NCBI RefSeq assembly: GCF_965227735.1
Contig: NZ_OZ245776.1
Location: 5,642,001-5,706,000, forward strand
Direction: 5' to 3'
Origin: Larkinella sp965227735
GTDB taxonomy: Bacteria > Bacteroidota > Bacteroidia > Cytophagales > Spirosomataceae
DNA: 64,000 bases
The notes beneath the pieces are model-generated. The model was not told the DNA's origin, searched no databases, and saw only the letters and a list, made by a program, of their open reading frames with translations. Within the stretch, counting starts at the first letter, position 1; each line of letters opens with the position of its first letter. Shown in pieces: positions 25,860-35,921 of the stretch. The position numbers and the translations under genes were made by a program.

Positions 25860-27737
25860 ATGAGATCTTTCCTCTCGATCCGATATACGGCCCTGTCCCT
25901 TGCTTTCCTCGGCCTGGTGGCTTCCGGCTGCAAAGACGAATTTTTGGTTGAAAAACCGGTTACCACCCTGACCACCGACGTATACTACAAAACGGAAGCC
26001 GGTTTTGAAGATCTGGTTCGGTCCTGTTATTCCCTGCTGCGGAATATCCACCAGAACCGGACGCTGGTTCTGAACGGTACTGACATTTTTTCGCAGAGCG
26101 GTTTTGGAGATCCCAAATTTGCCACGCCAGCCGTCACGGGCGGCCCGCTGGAACAATATGATGTTCGCCTGAATGCCACCTTGGCAGAATTGCAAAGCCT
26201 CTGGACGCTTCTGTATGCCGAGGTGGCCCGCACCAACACGGCCATTAGCCGGGCCGGGGACATCACAACGATGGCGGCTGCACTGAAGGACACGCGGGTT
26301 TCGGAAGCGAAATTCCTGCGAGCGTTGTCGTATTTTTATCTGGTTCAGCAGTGGGGCGATGTGCCGATGCCGCTGACGGAATCGCTGAGTCCGAGCAAAG
26401 AAGCCATTCGGGTGCCTTCAGCAACTATTTACAAACAGATTATCGACGATTTGCTCGATGCGGAAGCCAAGTTGCCGGTAACGGCTTCCAACTACGGACG
26501 GATTACCAAGGGGGCCGCTCAGTTTTTGCTGGCCCGGGTGTATCTGACGAGGGGCTGGAATTTCAAGAGTTCGCTGGGCGGGAGCAATGCCGATTTTGAT
26601 CTGGCGCTGCAATACGCCGATAAGGTGATCGAAGCCTATCCGCTGGCAACAGCCTACACCCAATTGTTTCCGATTCGTTCCGAAAATCCGCTGAAACAAT
26701 ATACCGGCGCTCAGAACGACAAAAATCCGGAGATCGTGTTTGCCGTCCAATACAATTCGGATGTGCTGACCAACAAAACCGACCCCGCTTTTGCCGTGGA
26801 TGCGGCTGGTGGCAACAACCTGCATTCGGTTTTTGGCGGTGGCGGTGAAGGCTATCCGGGCACGAAAGGCCGGACGTCGGACTACAACCGGCACCAACCT
26901 TTTCACATTACCAACCCGGCGATGTATCGGCTGTTCGATCCGGAAAATGATTCGCGGTACGATCATAATTTTGTGGAAGTGGGCTATGCCTTGTTGCCGG
27001 TTGCCGGTTTCAAGCCCTTGCCGGTTGTTAATCCGAATTTGAAAGTCGACATCAAAGCGGGCGATACCGTCGTGTATTTCCGGCCGTGGAATAAACCGGC
27101 CACCTCATTGAATGAACGCGGCATTGATTTGGGCGGTAAAAAGAACTATTCGGTGGTGAATCTGGATGAGTTTAGTGGCGGATACGGTTTTGTGAACGGC
27201 AGCACGGTCAGCGTGAGCGGTTTTCCGTCAGACCAGCCCATGATGTGGAAGTTCTGGCAGCCCGGTATTGCCTACGGTGATGCATTTGGCACCTTCAACG
27301 AAGCGGTTTTCCGCTCGGCAGAAGCCTATCTGATTGCGGCCGAAGCACTGGTGAAAGGGGCTAAAAACGGGAAACTGGGTGGTGCCGAAGTCTATTACAA
27401 CAAAGTGCTGGACCGGGCGCTGGTGAAAAAAGGGGCGGATCCGCTGTGTGCCAAAGAGCCGGGCAATATAAAGTCACTGGAAGCGGTGTCGTACCGCGCC
27501 ACGGCGGCCAACATCTCAATCGACCTGATCCTGGATGAACGCGCCCGCGAACTCATGGGCGAATATTCCCGGTGGTTCGATCTGAAACGAACCGGCAAAC
27601 TGGTCGAACGAGTGAAGAAATACAACCCCTGGGCGGCCAAAAGCAACACGATCAAAGACATTCACTACTTGCGGCCCATTCCGCAGGGCGAGATTGACCT
27701 GTCGTTTCCGGCCATGAAACAGAACGAAGGCTACTGA
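25860..27737 (+). CDS. SusD/RagB-type glycan-binding lipoprotein
   Basis: A 625-residue surface lipoprotein. The lipobox is LVASGC (Cys about residue 22), after a hydrophobic signal sequence. The N-terminal SusD_N region (FLVEKPVTTLTTDVYYKTEAGFEDLVRSCY, shown here only in part: VEKPVTTLTTDVYY) and the RagB/SusD TPR helices (AKFLRALSYFYLVQQWGDVP) are clear, and the C-terminal family motif DERARELMGEYSRWFDLKR is present. It caps the SusC barrel and selects the glycan. Length is at the upper end for the family. A hairpin terminator follows, so the glycosidases downstream may use their own promoter. Confidence 0.94.
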   Translation: MRSFLSIRYTALSLAFLGLVASGCKDEFLVEKPVTTLTTDVYYKTEAGFEDLVRSCYSLLRNIHQNRTLVLNGTDIFSQSGFGDPKFATPAVTGGPLEQYDVRLNATLAELQSLWTLLYAEVARTNTAISRAGDITTMAAALKDTRVSEAKFLRALSYFYLVQQWGDVPMPLTESLSPSKEAIRVPSATIYKQIIDDLLDAEAKLPVTASNYGRITKGAAQFLLARVYLTRGWNFKSSLGGSNADFDLALQYADKVIEAYPLATAYTQLFPIRSENPLKQYTGAQNDKNPEIVFAVQYNSDVLTNKTDPAFAVDAAGGNNLHSVFGGGGEGYPGTKGRTSDYNRHQPFHITNPAMYRLFDPENDSRYDHNFVEVGYALLPVAGFKPLPVVNPNLKVDIKAGDTVVYFRPWNKPATSLNERGIDLGGKKNYSVVNLDEFSGGYGFVNGSTVSVSGFPSDQPMMWKFWQPGIAYGDAFGTFNEAVFRSAEAYLIAAEALVKGAKNGKLGGAEVYYNKVLDRALVKKGADPLCAKEPGNIKSLEAVSYRATAANISIDLILDERARELMGEYSRWFDLKRTGKLVERVKKYNPWAAKSNTIKDIHYLRPIPQGEIDLSFPAMKQNEGY

Positions 27738-27757
27738 TCCATAACCCAAAGCCAAAA

Positions 27758-27783
27758 AAGGGGAGCGGTTTTGCGTTCCCCTT
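27758..27783 (+). terminator. Hairpin after the SusD gene
   Basis: AAGGGGA and TCCCCTT pair, extended by a G-U and two GC pairs around a 6-nt loop; there is no strong T-run, as often in Bacteroidota. It separates SusCD from the enzyme genes. Confidence 0.6.
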
Positions 27784-27800
27784 CCTAACCAGAGGATCGT

Positions 27801-27838
27801 CGTGTAGATTTGTGATCGGACATTAAATGGCCTACACG
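27801..27838 (+). promoter_or_regulatory. Possible promoter and operator of the glycosidase operon
   Basis: TAGATTTG (27805-27812) fits the Bacteroidota -7 word TAnnTTTG. It is flanked by CGTGTAG (27801-27807) and CTACACG (27832-27838), a 7-bp inverted repeat with a 24-bp spacer. No -33 TTG is seen at the expected spacing. It lies 20-57 bp before the GH92 ATG. Confidence 0.35.
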
Positions 27839-27857
27839 CAAACGATTCTACCTCAAC

Positions 27858-30248
27858 ATGTTTAAATTTTCCTCCTATCGTCTCCTGTTTCTGCTGGTTC
27901 TTGAAATTGGAACAACGCCTTCATGGGCGCAGAAAGACGCCCCAAAACCGGTCGATCTGGTAAATCCGCTGGTGGATGCGGCCAACTCCCGCTGGTTCTT
28001 TTTTAATTCGGCCAGCCGACCGTTCGGCATGGTCAATCTGAGCCCCGACAATGCCGTCAACGCCGACTGGAACGCGGGCTACCGGTATCACCTCGACAGC
28101 ATCAAATGTTTCAGCCACATTCACGGCTGGCAGTTGTCGGGGATTCCGGTGATGCCCACAACGGGGGATTTTAACGGTCACCGGGGAGCCAGCCAGTACG
28201 GTTCGCCGTTTTCGCACAGTAGCGAAGTCATCAAAGCCGGTTATCACAAAGTAGTGCTGGATCGGTACAAAATTACCGCCGAACTGACCTCGACCACGCG
28301 GGTTGGTTTTCACCAATATACCTTTCCGGCCTCGGCCCAAAGCCACATTCTGTTCGATTTTTCGACCTTTCTGGGGCCATCCGATACGCAGAAAGGATCC
28401 GTGAAAAAGGTTAGCAATCAGGAGATTGAAGGCTACGCGATCATGGCTCCAACCATTCGCCGGCCCAAAACGCTGACGGTATTTTTTGTGGCGGTTTTTG
28501 ACAAACCGTTTGAGTCCTTCAAGGGCTGGCGAAACGGTACGCTGGAAACGCCCGGCGAGGTGATCGAGGGCGAACGCACGGGGGCTTACCTCAGTTTCAA
28601 AACCGGGGCGGGTGAAATCCGGAAAATGAAAGTGGCAATTTCGTACGTCAGTGAAGCCCAGGCCCGGCTGAACCTGACGACTGAACTGCCGCATTGGGAT
28701 TTCGAAAAAACCGTGCAGGAAAGCCGCACCGACTGGAACACCTGGCTCAGCCGGATCGAAGTGCAGGGCGGCACCGAAACCGAACGCAGCCGGTTTTACA
28801 CCGATTTGTGGCATGCCTTGCAGGGACGACGAATCATTTCGGACGTCAACGGGAAATACAGTGACATGACCGGTCCCGAACGGCGTATCAAACAGATTCC
28901 GCTGGATGCCAACGGGAAGCCCCAATTCAATCACCACAATTTCGATTCGATGTGGGGCGCACAGTGGTCGCTCAACACGCTCTGGCACCTGGTTTATCCG
29001 GAGGTGACGGAATCATTCGTGAATTCGATGCTGCTGATGTACGACGACGGTGGGCTGATTCCGCGTGGACCGGCGGGCGGCAACTACACGTACGTGATGA
29101 CCGGTGCTTCATCTACGCCGTTCATTGTCAGTGCGTATCTGAAAGGAATCAAAGGGTTTGACCACCAGAAAGCCTACGAAGGTTTGCGGAAAAATCACTT
29201 CCCCGGCGGTATGATGAGTAAGGCGGGGTATGAACACAACACCTTTAAGGGGGGCGGTCTTGAGTTTTACCTGGAGCGCGGGTATGTGCCGCACCCGATG
29301 GGCAAAACCCGCTACGGTTTTCATCAGGACGGTTCTACGCAGACGCTTGAATACGCTTATCAGGATTACACGCTGGCGCAGATGGCGAAGAAACTGGGCA
29401 AAACGGACGATTACAGCCTGTTTATGAAGCGAGCCGAGAATTACAAGAACATCTGGAATCCCGAACTGGGCTGGATGTGGAACCGGACGCTGGACGGGAA
29501 GTGGGGAGAACCCGCCGATATTTTGCGGTATGACAACGGCTGGGAAGAAGGCAATGCCGCTCAATACACCTGGTTTGTGCCGCACGATGTGCAGGGCCTG
29601 ATCAAGCTGATGGGCGGTCGGGAAGCCTTTACGGCCAAACTGAACAGTTCGTTTGAAAAAGCCGAAAAACACGATTTTGTTTCGGGGAAATCGCACGACA
29701 AAGAGACGCTGGAAGAACTGCGCCGGGTGTTTATCAACTACGGCAATCAGCCCTGCATGCAGACGCCTTTTCTGTTCAATTACGCCGGTTCGCCCTGGCT
29801 GACCCAGCACTGGACGCGGCAGATCATCGAGAAAGTCTACAGCGGTATTTCACCCGATTTTGGCTACAGTGGCGACGAAGATCAGGGCCTGATGGGCAGT
29901 TTGGCGGTTTTGCTGAAAACCGGGTTGTTTTCGACCAACGGCGGCACGACGCCCGAGCCGTTTTACGAGATCAGTAGCCCGCTTTTCAACAAAATCACGA
30001 TTCACCTCAACCCCCGGTATTACAAAGGGAAGCAGTTTGTGATTGAAGCAAAAAACAACTCGGCTCAGAACCTGTACATCCAGTCGGCACAATTGAACGG
30101 CAAAGCCCTCGACCAGCCGTGGATGACGCACGAAACCGTCGTCAACGGCGGAACCCTGCGGTTGCAAATGGGCGGAAAACCGAATAAAGCCTGGGGCAGC
30201 AAACCGGAGCAGGCACCGGTGTCGATGTCGTCACAATCCGAAAAATGA
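27858..30248 (+). CDS. GH92 family alpha-mannosidase
   Basis: A 796-residue periplasmic or surface exo-alpha-mannosidase (GH92 enzymes are calcium-dependent and remove alpha-1,2-, 1,3-, 1,4- or 1,6-linked mannose). Signal peptide residues 1-24 end at WAQ. Family landmarks: VNPLVD near the start, RPFGMVNLSPDN, FSHIHGWQLSGIPVMPTTGD (the GH92 H..G.G motif region), IPRGPAGGNYTYVMTG, DNGWEEGNAAQYTWFVPHD, YSGDEDQGLMGSLAVLLKTG and the sugar-site loop PEPFYEISSPLF. Linkage specificity cannot be read. It heads the enzyme part of the PUL; the GH27 genes follow 55 bp later. Confidence 0.92.
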   Translation: MFKFSSYRLLFLLVLEIGTTPSWAQKDAPKPVDLVNPLVDAANSRWFFFNSASRPFGMVNLSPDNAVNADWNAGYRYHLDSIKCFSHIHGWQLSGIPVMPTTGDFNGHRGASQYGSPFSHSSEVIKAGYHKVVLDRYKITAELTSTTRVGFHQYTFPASAQSHILFDFSTFLGPSDTQKGSVKKVSNQEIEGYAIMAPTIRRPKTLTVFFVAVFDKPFESFKGWRNGTLETPGEVIEGERTGAYLSFKTGAGEIRKMKVAISYVSEAQARLNLTTELPHWDFEKTVQESRTDWNTWLSRIEVQGGTETERSRFYTDLWHALQGRRIISDVNGKYSDMTGPERRIKQIPLDANGKPQFNHHNFDSMWGAQWSLNTLWHLVYPEVTESFVNSMLLMYDDGGLIPRGPAGGNYTYVMTGASSTPFIVSAYLKGIKGFDHQKAYEGLRKNHFPGGMMSKAGYEHNTFKGGGLEFYLERGYVPHPMGKTRYGFHQDGSTQTLEYAYQDYTLAQMAKKLGKTDDYSLFMKRAENYKNIWNPELGWMWNRTLDGKWGEPADILRYDNGWEEGNAAQYTWFVPHDVQGLIKLMGGREAFTAKLNSSFEKAEKHDFVSGKSHDKETLEELRRVFINYGNQPCMQTPFLFNYAGSPWLTQHWTRQIIEKVYSGISPDFGYSGDEDQGLMGSLAVLLKTGLFSTNGGTTPEPFYEISSPLFNKITIHLNPRYYKGKQFVIEAKNNSAQNLYIQSAQLNGKALDQPWMTHETVVNGGTLRLQMGGKPNKAWGSKPEQAPVSMSSQSEK

Positions 30249-30303
30249 AAAAGCTGAAAATACCGGTCAGAAAGGCCAAAGGGGTAGTAAAAACGAATGG
30301 TAA

Positions 30304-32316
30304 ATGAGTGTGACGAAGCGATTCTGGCTGCTTATGGTCTGGGTGTTTAGTTTTGTTACAGCCACAAACGCCCAGAAAACCAGCGAAATCTGGCTGGACG
30401 ATTTGCCCATCAAATCCTTTTCAGAGGGCATTCCAGCCGTGTTGCCCAAAACGACAGCGGCTGGTGATTCCATTGTCATGCACGGGACGTATTTTAACCG
30501 GGGCGTTGGTGTGAATGCGACCAGTATTCTGGCGTTTTTTCTGGATGGAAAAGCGACGGAATTTACGGCAACCGTGGGCGTTGACGACAAAGGAGTGAAA
30601 GAACTGTCCCATACTTTTTACGTGATTGGCGACCGGAAAATCCTGTTCGACAGTGGTGAAATGCGGCTCGGCGACGTGCCCCGGAAAGTCCGTGTGAAGT
30701 TGAACGGAATCAAACGGCTGGGGCTTTTGGTGAAGGTTGATGACGTGGGGCGGACGAAAGTATATTCCAACTGGGCCGATGCCCGACTGGTTATGCTGGC
30801 TGATCACCGCCCTGGAAATATTCCCAATTCAGATGAAAAGTACATTTTGACTCCAACTCCGGCTAAAACACCCCGGATCAATTCGGCAACGGTTTTTGGC
30901 GTCACGCCCGGTAATCCATTTTTGTATACCATCGCGGCAACGGGTGACCGACCGATGCGGTTTTCGGTAACAGGCTTACCGACGGGGCTTTTACTGGACG
31001 AACAGACGGGACTAATCACGGGAACAGTGTCGCAAGCCGGAACCTATCCCGTGACCATCCGCGCCAAAAATGCACACGGCGAAGCGACGAAACTATTGAA
31101 AATAAAGGTGGGTGATACCATTGCGCTGACGCCCCCGATTGGCTGGAACGGCTGGAATTCCTGGGCCCGAAACATCGATCAGGAGAAGGTAATGGCCTCG
31201 GCCGATGCGATGGTGAAAATGGGATTGAGCCAGCACGGCTGGACCTACATCAACATCGACGACGCCTGGCAGGGCAAACGCGGAGGAAAATTCAACGCAA
31301 TTCAGCCCAACGATAAGTTTCCGAAGTTCCGGGAAATGGTGGACTATATTCACAGTTTGGGGCTGAAAGTGGGCGTTTATTCGACGCCGATGATAACGAG
31401 TTATGCGGGTTACATCGGCGGTTCTTCCGATTTGGAAAACGGCGATTTTCCCGATTCGATTCAGGCCAACAAACGCGCTTTCCGTTACGTCGGGAAACAC
31501 CGGTTTGAAACACAGGACGCCTGGCAACTGGCCGAATGGGGGATTGATTACCTCAAATACGACTGGCGGATCGACGTTTCTTCTGCCGAGCGGATGTCAG
31601 TAGCCCTGAAGCAGTCAGACCGGGATATTTTTTACAGCATTTCCAATTCTGCGCCGTTCGCGAATGTCAACGATTGGGTTCGACTGACGAATAGTTACCG
31701 CACCGGTCCCGACATCCGGGACAGTTGGAACAGCCTCTATGTTTCGGCCTTCACGCTCGACAAGTGGGCACCCTACGGCGGCCCCGGCCATTGGAACGAC
31801 CCCGACATGATGATTGTGGGCAATGTCACCACCGGAACGCAGCTTCACCCCACGCGCCTGACGCCCGACGAGCAATACAGCCACGTGAGTTTGTTCAGTC
31901 TGCTGGCGGCCCCGTTGCTCATCGGTTGTCCGATTGAACAGCTCGATGCGTTTACCCTGAATTTGCTGACCAACGACGAAGTCATCGAAATTGACCAGGA
32001 CCCGCTGGGGAAATCGGCCCGGCTGGTGTTGGAGGAAAACGGCATTCAAATCTGGCTCAAACCGCTGGAAGACGGCTCGTTTGCGGTCGGCATTTTCAAC
32101 GTCGGCAACTTTGGCAAAACCCCCGAATCGTATTTCCGCTGGGGTGATGAAACGGCCAAAGCGTACACATTTGATCTGGCGAAAGCAGGATTAAAAGGTA
32201 ATTACCGGCTGCGCGATGTGTGGCGGCAAAAGGATCTTGGTGTGTTTGAAAGGACATCCAAAACCGAGATTCGGCATCACGGGGTGGTTTTGCTCCGGTT
32301 GTTTCCGAAAAAATAA
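30304..32316 (+). CDS. GH27 alpha-galactosidase with NPCBM and Ig-like domains, copy 1
   Basis: A 670-residue secreted enzyme. Signal peptide residues 1-23; NPCBM-type sugar-binding domain about 25-160 (YFNRGVGVNATSILAFFL, FYVIGDRKILFDSG); putative Ig/He_PIG domain about 190-270 (GLPTGLLLDEQTGLITGTVS); then the GH27 barrel from PPIGWNGWNSW. The catalytic nucleophile is D420 in LKYDW and the acid/base is D470 in RTGPDIRDSW. GH27 enzymes remove terminal alpha-galactose with retention. Copy 2 starts 3 bp after its stop, so translation is coupled. The two differ mainly in loops, suggesting different linkages or substrates. Confidence 0.92.
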   Translation: MSVTKRFWLLMVWVFSFVTATNAQKTSEIWLDDLPIKSFSEGIPAVLPKTTAAGDSIVMHGTYFNRGVGVNATSILAFFLDGKATEFTATVGVDDKGVKELSHTFYVIGDRKILFDSGEMRLGDVPRKVRVKLNGIKRLGLLVKVDDVGRTKVYSNWADARLVMLADHRPGNIPNSDEKYILTPTPAKTPRINSATVFGVTPGNPFLYTIAATGDRPMRFSVTGLPTGLLLDEQTGLITGTVSQAGTYPVTIRAKNAHGEATKLLKIKVGDTIALTPPIGWNGWNSWARNIDQEKVMASADAMVKMGLSQHGWTYINIDDAWQGKRGGKFNAIQPNDKFPKFREMVDYIHSLGLKVGVYSTPMITSYAGYIGGSSDLENGDFPDSIQANKRAFRYVGKHRFETQDAWQLAEWGIDYLKYDWRIDVSSAERMSVALKQSDRDIFYSISNSAPFANVNDWVRLTNSYRTGPDIRDSWNSLYVSAFTLDKWAPYGGPGHWNDPDMMIVGNVTTGTQLHPTRLTPDEQYSHVSLFSLLAAPLLIGCPIEQLDAFTLNLLTNDEVIEIDQDPLGKSARLVLEENGIQIWLKPLEDGSFAVGIFNVGNFGKTPESYFRWGDETAKAYTFDLAKAGLKGNYRLRDVWRQKDLGVFERTSKTEIRHHGVVLLRLFPKK

Positions 32317-32319
32317 TCC

Positions 32320-34344
32320 ATGAAAAACCTTCTTAAAATGGCAAAATCGTTGACGGTTTTATTGCTGTTCATGACCACCGCAACGTATGCGCAAAAGACG
32401 AGTACGGTTTGGCTGGATGATCTGCTGATTCAAACCTTTTCCGAGGGCATTCGTCCGGTGACGGCGAAACGCAATTACAGCAACGATTCAATGCGGATCA
32501 ACCGGACGTATTTCAGCCGGGGCGTGGGCGCGCAAAGTGTGAGCGTGCTGGCGTTTTACCTGAAGAAAAATGCCACGCAGTTCCGGGCTGTGATTGGAGC
32601 CGATGACCTGGGTAATACAGAAATACCGGTCAAGTTCTACGTCATCGGCGACCGGAAAATTCTTTTTGAAAGCCGGGAGATGAAGGTGGGCGACGCTCCC
32701 CAGAACGTGGAGGTAGACCTGACGGGGATCGAACGGCTGGGCCTGTTGATCACCGATCCGGTCGGTGGTTCCAACAACAAACGAACCTACGCCAACTGGG
32801 CCAATGCGCAGTTGATTATGAAGGGCAACAATCGTCCTGAACACCTGCCGAATACGGACGAAAAATACATCCTGACGCCCAAACCGGGCGAAAAACCCCG
32901 GATCAATTCCGCAAAAATCGTCGGGGCCTCGCCCGGCAATCCATTTTTGTATACGATTGCGACGACCGGAAAACGCCCCATCCTTTTTTCGGCCACGGGT
33001 TTGCCAGCCGGTTTGATACTAGATTCCAAAACCGGCATCATTACGGGAAAAGTGAGCCAGCACGGTACGTATAAAACCACGCTGAAAGCCAAAAATGCGC
33101 TGGGAGAAGCGATCCGGCACGTAACGATCAAGATCGGCGATACGATTGCGCTGACACCGCCCATTGGCTGGAACGGCTGGAATTCGTGGGCCTCGCTGAT
33201 TGACCGGGAAAAGGTAATCGCGTCGGCCGACGCCATCGTGAAGATGGGGCTGATTGATCACGGCTGGACGTATATCAACATCGACGATGCCTGGCAGGGC
33301 GTTCGGGGTGGGCCGCTGAACGCCCTGCAACCCAACGAAAAATTTCCGGATTTCAAGGGCATGGTGGATTATATTCACGCACTGGGTTTGAAAGCGGGAC
33401 TGTATTCGACGCCCTATATTTCCAGTTACGGCGGTTATGTTGGGGCTTCCTCCGATTTTGCAAAGGGTGGAGAATCACACGAGTCGATCATGGTGAATCG
33501 ACGCGCGTTCAATCACATCGCCCCTTACCGGTTTGAAACCGAAGACGCCCGGCAAATGGCCGAATGGGGCATTGATTTCCTGAAATACGACTGGCGGATC
33601 GATGTCAACTCGACCGAGCGGATGTCGACGGCGCTGCGGCAATCGGGCCGGGATATTGTATTCAGTTTGTCCAACTCGGCCCCGTTTGCCAACGTCAAAG
33701 ATTGGATGCGGTTATCGAACATGTACCGCACCGGCCCCGACATCCGGGATAGCTGGACGAGCCTGTACCAACTGGCGTTTACGCTCGACAAATGGGCACC
33801 CTACAACGGCCCCGGCCACTGGAATGACCCCGATATGATGATTCTGGGCAATGTATCCACGGGGCCCGAACTTCACCCGACCCGCCTGACGCCCGACGAA
33901 CAGTACAGCCACGTGAGCCTGTTTAGCTTACTGTCAGCCCCCTTGCTCATCGGTTGCCCCATCGAACAACTGGACGCGTTTACGCTAAATTTACTAACCA
34001 ACGATGAGGTCATTGAAATCAATCAGGACCCGCTGGGGAAATCGGCCCGGTTGGTGCGGGAAGAAAATGGCGTACAAATCTGGCTCAAACCGCTGGAAGA
34101 CGGTTCGTTTGCGGTCGGCCTTTTCAACGTTGCGGAGTATGGCAAAACCCCCGAATCGTATTTTCGCTGGGGGGATGAGACGGCTAAAACCTTTACATTT
34201 GACCTGGCTAAAGCGGGGCTGAAAGGCCGCTATCGGCTGCGTGATGTGTGGCGGCAAAAGGATTTAGGGGCATTGAAGGATTCATTCAGGGCGGAGATTC
34301 GGCATCATGGCGTGGCCCTGCTCAGGTTATTTCCGGTTCAGTAA
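32320..34344 (+). CDS. GH27 alpha-galactosidase with NPCBM and Ig-like domains, copy 2
   Basis: A 674-residue paralogue of the preceding enzyme with the same order: signal peptide (ends TYAQ), NPCBM domain, He_PIG domain (GLPAGLILDSKTGIITGKVS), GH27 barrel. The nucleophile is D424 in LKYDW and the acid/base D474 in RTGPDIRDSW; the offset of 50 is the same as in copy 1. Identity is high throughout the barrel and lower in the NPCBM part, as expected for an old tandem duplication. A 4-residue length difference lies before the catalytic domain. It would act in the periplasm on galactose-capped oligosaccharides delivered by SusCD. Confidence 0.92.
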   Translation: MKNLLKMAKSLTVLLLFMTTATYAQKTSTVWLDDLLIQTFSEGIRPVTAKRNYSNDSMRINRTYFSRGVGAQSVSVLAFYLKKNATQFRAVIGADDLGNTEIPVKFYVIGDRKILFESREMKVGDAPQNVEVDLTGIERLGLLITDPVGGSNNKRTYANWANAQLIMKGNNRPEHLPNTDEKYILTPKPGEKPRINSAKIVGASPGNPFLYTIATTGKRPILFSATGLPAGLILDSKTGIITGKVSQHGTYKTTLKAKNALGEAIRHVTIKIGDTIALTPPIGWNGWNSWASLIDREKVIASADAIVKMGLIDHGWTYINIDDAWQGVRGGPLNALQPNEKFPDFKGMVDYIHALGLKAGLYSTPYISSYGGYVGASSDFAKGGESHESIMVNRRAFNHIAPYRFETEDARQMAEWGIDFLKYDWRIDVNSTERMSTALRQSGRDIVFSLSNSAPFANVKDWMRLSNMYRTGPDIRDSWTSLYQLAFTLDKWAPYNGPGHWNDPDMMILGNVSTGPELHPTRLTPDEQYSHVSLFSLLSAPLLIGCPIEQLDAFTLNLLTNDEVIEINQDPLGKSARLVREENGVQIWLKPLEDGSFAVGLFNVAEYGKTPESYFRWGDETAKTFTFDLAKAGLKGRYRLRDVWRQKDLGALKDSFRAEIRHHGVALLRLFPVQ

Positions 34345-34386
34345 AATAGTAGTAATCCGCGTTCCCATCCCTTAAGCATTCATAAA

Positions 34387-35916
34387 ATGATCAGATTCTT
34401 CAGTAGCGGTGTATTGATTTGCGGGATTGCCGGTTTTTTAATCGGCATGAATCCATCACAACCCGGCAAGAAACAGCCGCCCAACATCGTCTACATTCTG
34501 GCCGATGATCTGGGGTATGGCGACGTGTCGGTGTATAATCCGGAAGGGCAGATCAAGACGCCCCATATCGACAAACTGGCGTCGGAAGGGATGCGGTTTA
34601 CGGATGCCCATTCGCCCTCGTCGGTTTGCACGCCCACGCGCTACGGCCTGCTGACCGGTCGCTATCCCTGGCGGAGCCGCCTGCCGGTCGGGGTGTTGCG
34701 GGGCTACAGCCGGACGCTGATCGAAGCCGATCGCCCAACGGTGGCTTCGTTGCTGAAAAGCCAGGGATATCAAACGGCGGTGGTTGGAAAATGGCATTTG
34801 GGGCTGGATTGGGCGGTGCAAAAGGGCCGTGAAGCGGTTCTGACGACGGAAGGATACGGGATCAAAACCGAGATGAATCCCGACGACATCGATTTTTCGC
34901 GGGAACCGGCGCAGGGGCCGAAAACCGTCGGCTTCGACTATTCCTACATCCTGCCTGCCTCGCTCGATATGCCGCCCTATTGTTACCTTGAAAACCAGAA
35001 ACTCACCGACTTGCCGACGGCTTACACCGACGGTAATAAGCTGGAAACCGGCTATACCGGCCCGTTCTGGCGCGAAGGCAAGAAGGCACCCTCATTCGAT
35101 TTCTATGGCGTACTGCCCACGTTTGTGTCCAAAGCCGTCGATTTTTTGAAAAAGCAGTCGACGCAAAAACCGTTTTTTCTGTATCTGCCGCTGGCTGCTC
35201 CGCACACGCCCTGGGTGCCAACCGGCGACTATACCGGGAAATCGAAAGCCGGGGAATACGGCGATTTTGTGCAGCAGGTGGATGCCTCCGTCGGGGAAAT
35301 TCTGCGAACGCTGGCTGAATCGGGGCTGGCCGACAATACAATGGTCATTTTTGCGAGCGATAACGGCCCCTACTGGCGGGAAAATTTTGTGAAGCAGTTC
35401 AACCACAAAGCAGCTGGTGGATTTCGGGGCATGAAAGGCGACGCGTTTGAAGGCGGTCACCGCATTCCGTTCATCGTTCGCTGGCCGGGCCACGTAAAAC
35501 CGGGAACGACCAGTGCGGCTACCACCACCTTAACCAACCTGATGGCGACCTGTCATGATGTGCTGGGACTGAAAAACCGTACTGCCATGCCCGAAGACAG
35601 CTACAGCATTTTGCCGGTGTTGCTGGGCAAAGCCAGCCAGGTGGCCGATCAACCCGCCGTGGTGCACAGTTCATCCATCGGTTTTTTTGCGATTCGGAAG
35701 GGCGACTGGAAGTTGATCGAAGGGCTGGGCTCGGGCGGTTTTACGGAACCCAGACAGATCAAAGCTCCGGAGCAGGGGAGCAAAGGGCAGCTTTACAATC
35801 TGGCAACGGATGGTGCGGAAACGACTGACCTTTACCAGCAGAATCCCGAAAAAGTGCGGGAGTTAACGGACTTACTGGTCAAAATCCGGCAAAGCAAAAC
35901 GCGGGTTTCGCGCTGA
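34387..35916 (+). CDS. Secreted sulfatase (arylsulfatase type)
   Basis: A 509-residue formylglycine-dependent sulfatase. The N-terminal hydrophobic stretch is a signal sequence. Calcium-site aspartates are in ILADDLGYGDVSVYN; the modified cysteine is in the canonical CTPTRYGLLTGRYPWR (CxPxR then LTGR). Further motifs are VGKWHLG, FLYLPLAAPHTPW and IFASDNGPY, followed by the C-terminal subdomain with GDWKLIEG. It removes sulfate esters from sugars before or after glycosidase action, which points to a sulfated glycan as the PUL target. A maturation enzyme (anSME/FGE) is not in the window. It ends 5 bp from the convergent kinase gene. Confidence 0.93.
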   Translation: MIRFFSSGVLICGIAGFLIGMNPSQPGKKQPPNIVYILADDLGYGDVSVYNPEGQIKTPHIDKLASEGMRFTDAHSPSSVCTPTRYGLLTGRYPWRSRLPVGVLRGYSRTLIEADRPTVASLLKSQGYQTAVVGKWHLGLDWAVQKGREAVLTTEGYGIKTEMNPDDIDFSREPAQGPKTVGFDYSYILPASLDMPPYCYLENQKLTDLPTAYTDGNKLETGYTGPFWREGKKAPSFDFYGVLPTFVSKAVDFLKKQSTQKPFFLYLPLAAPHTPWVPTGDYTGKSKAGEYGDFVQQVDASVGEILRTLAESGLADNTMVIFASDNGPYWRENFVKQFNHKAAGGFRGMKGDAFEGGHRIPFIVRWPGHVKPGTTSAATTTLTNLMATCHDVLGLKNRTAMPEDSYSILPVLLGKASQVADQPAVVHSSSIGFFAIRKGDWKLIEGLGSGGFTEPRQIKAPEQGSKGQLYNLATDGAETTDLYQQNPEKVRELTDLLVKIRQSKTRVSR

Positions 35917-35921
35917 GGGGT

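Noticed and set aside
24597..26195. 532-codon minus-strand open frame across susC/susD
   Set aside because: A shadow of strongly coding SusC/SusD sequence, with no domain features and no start context.
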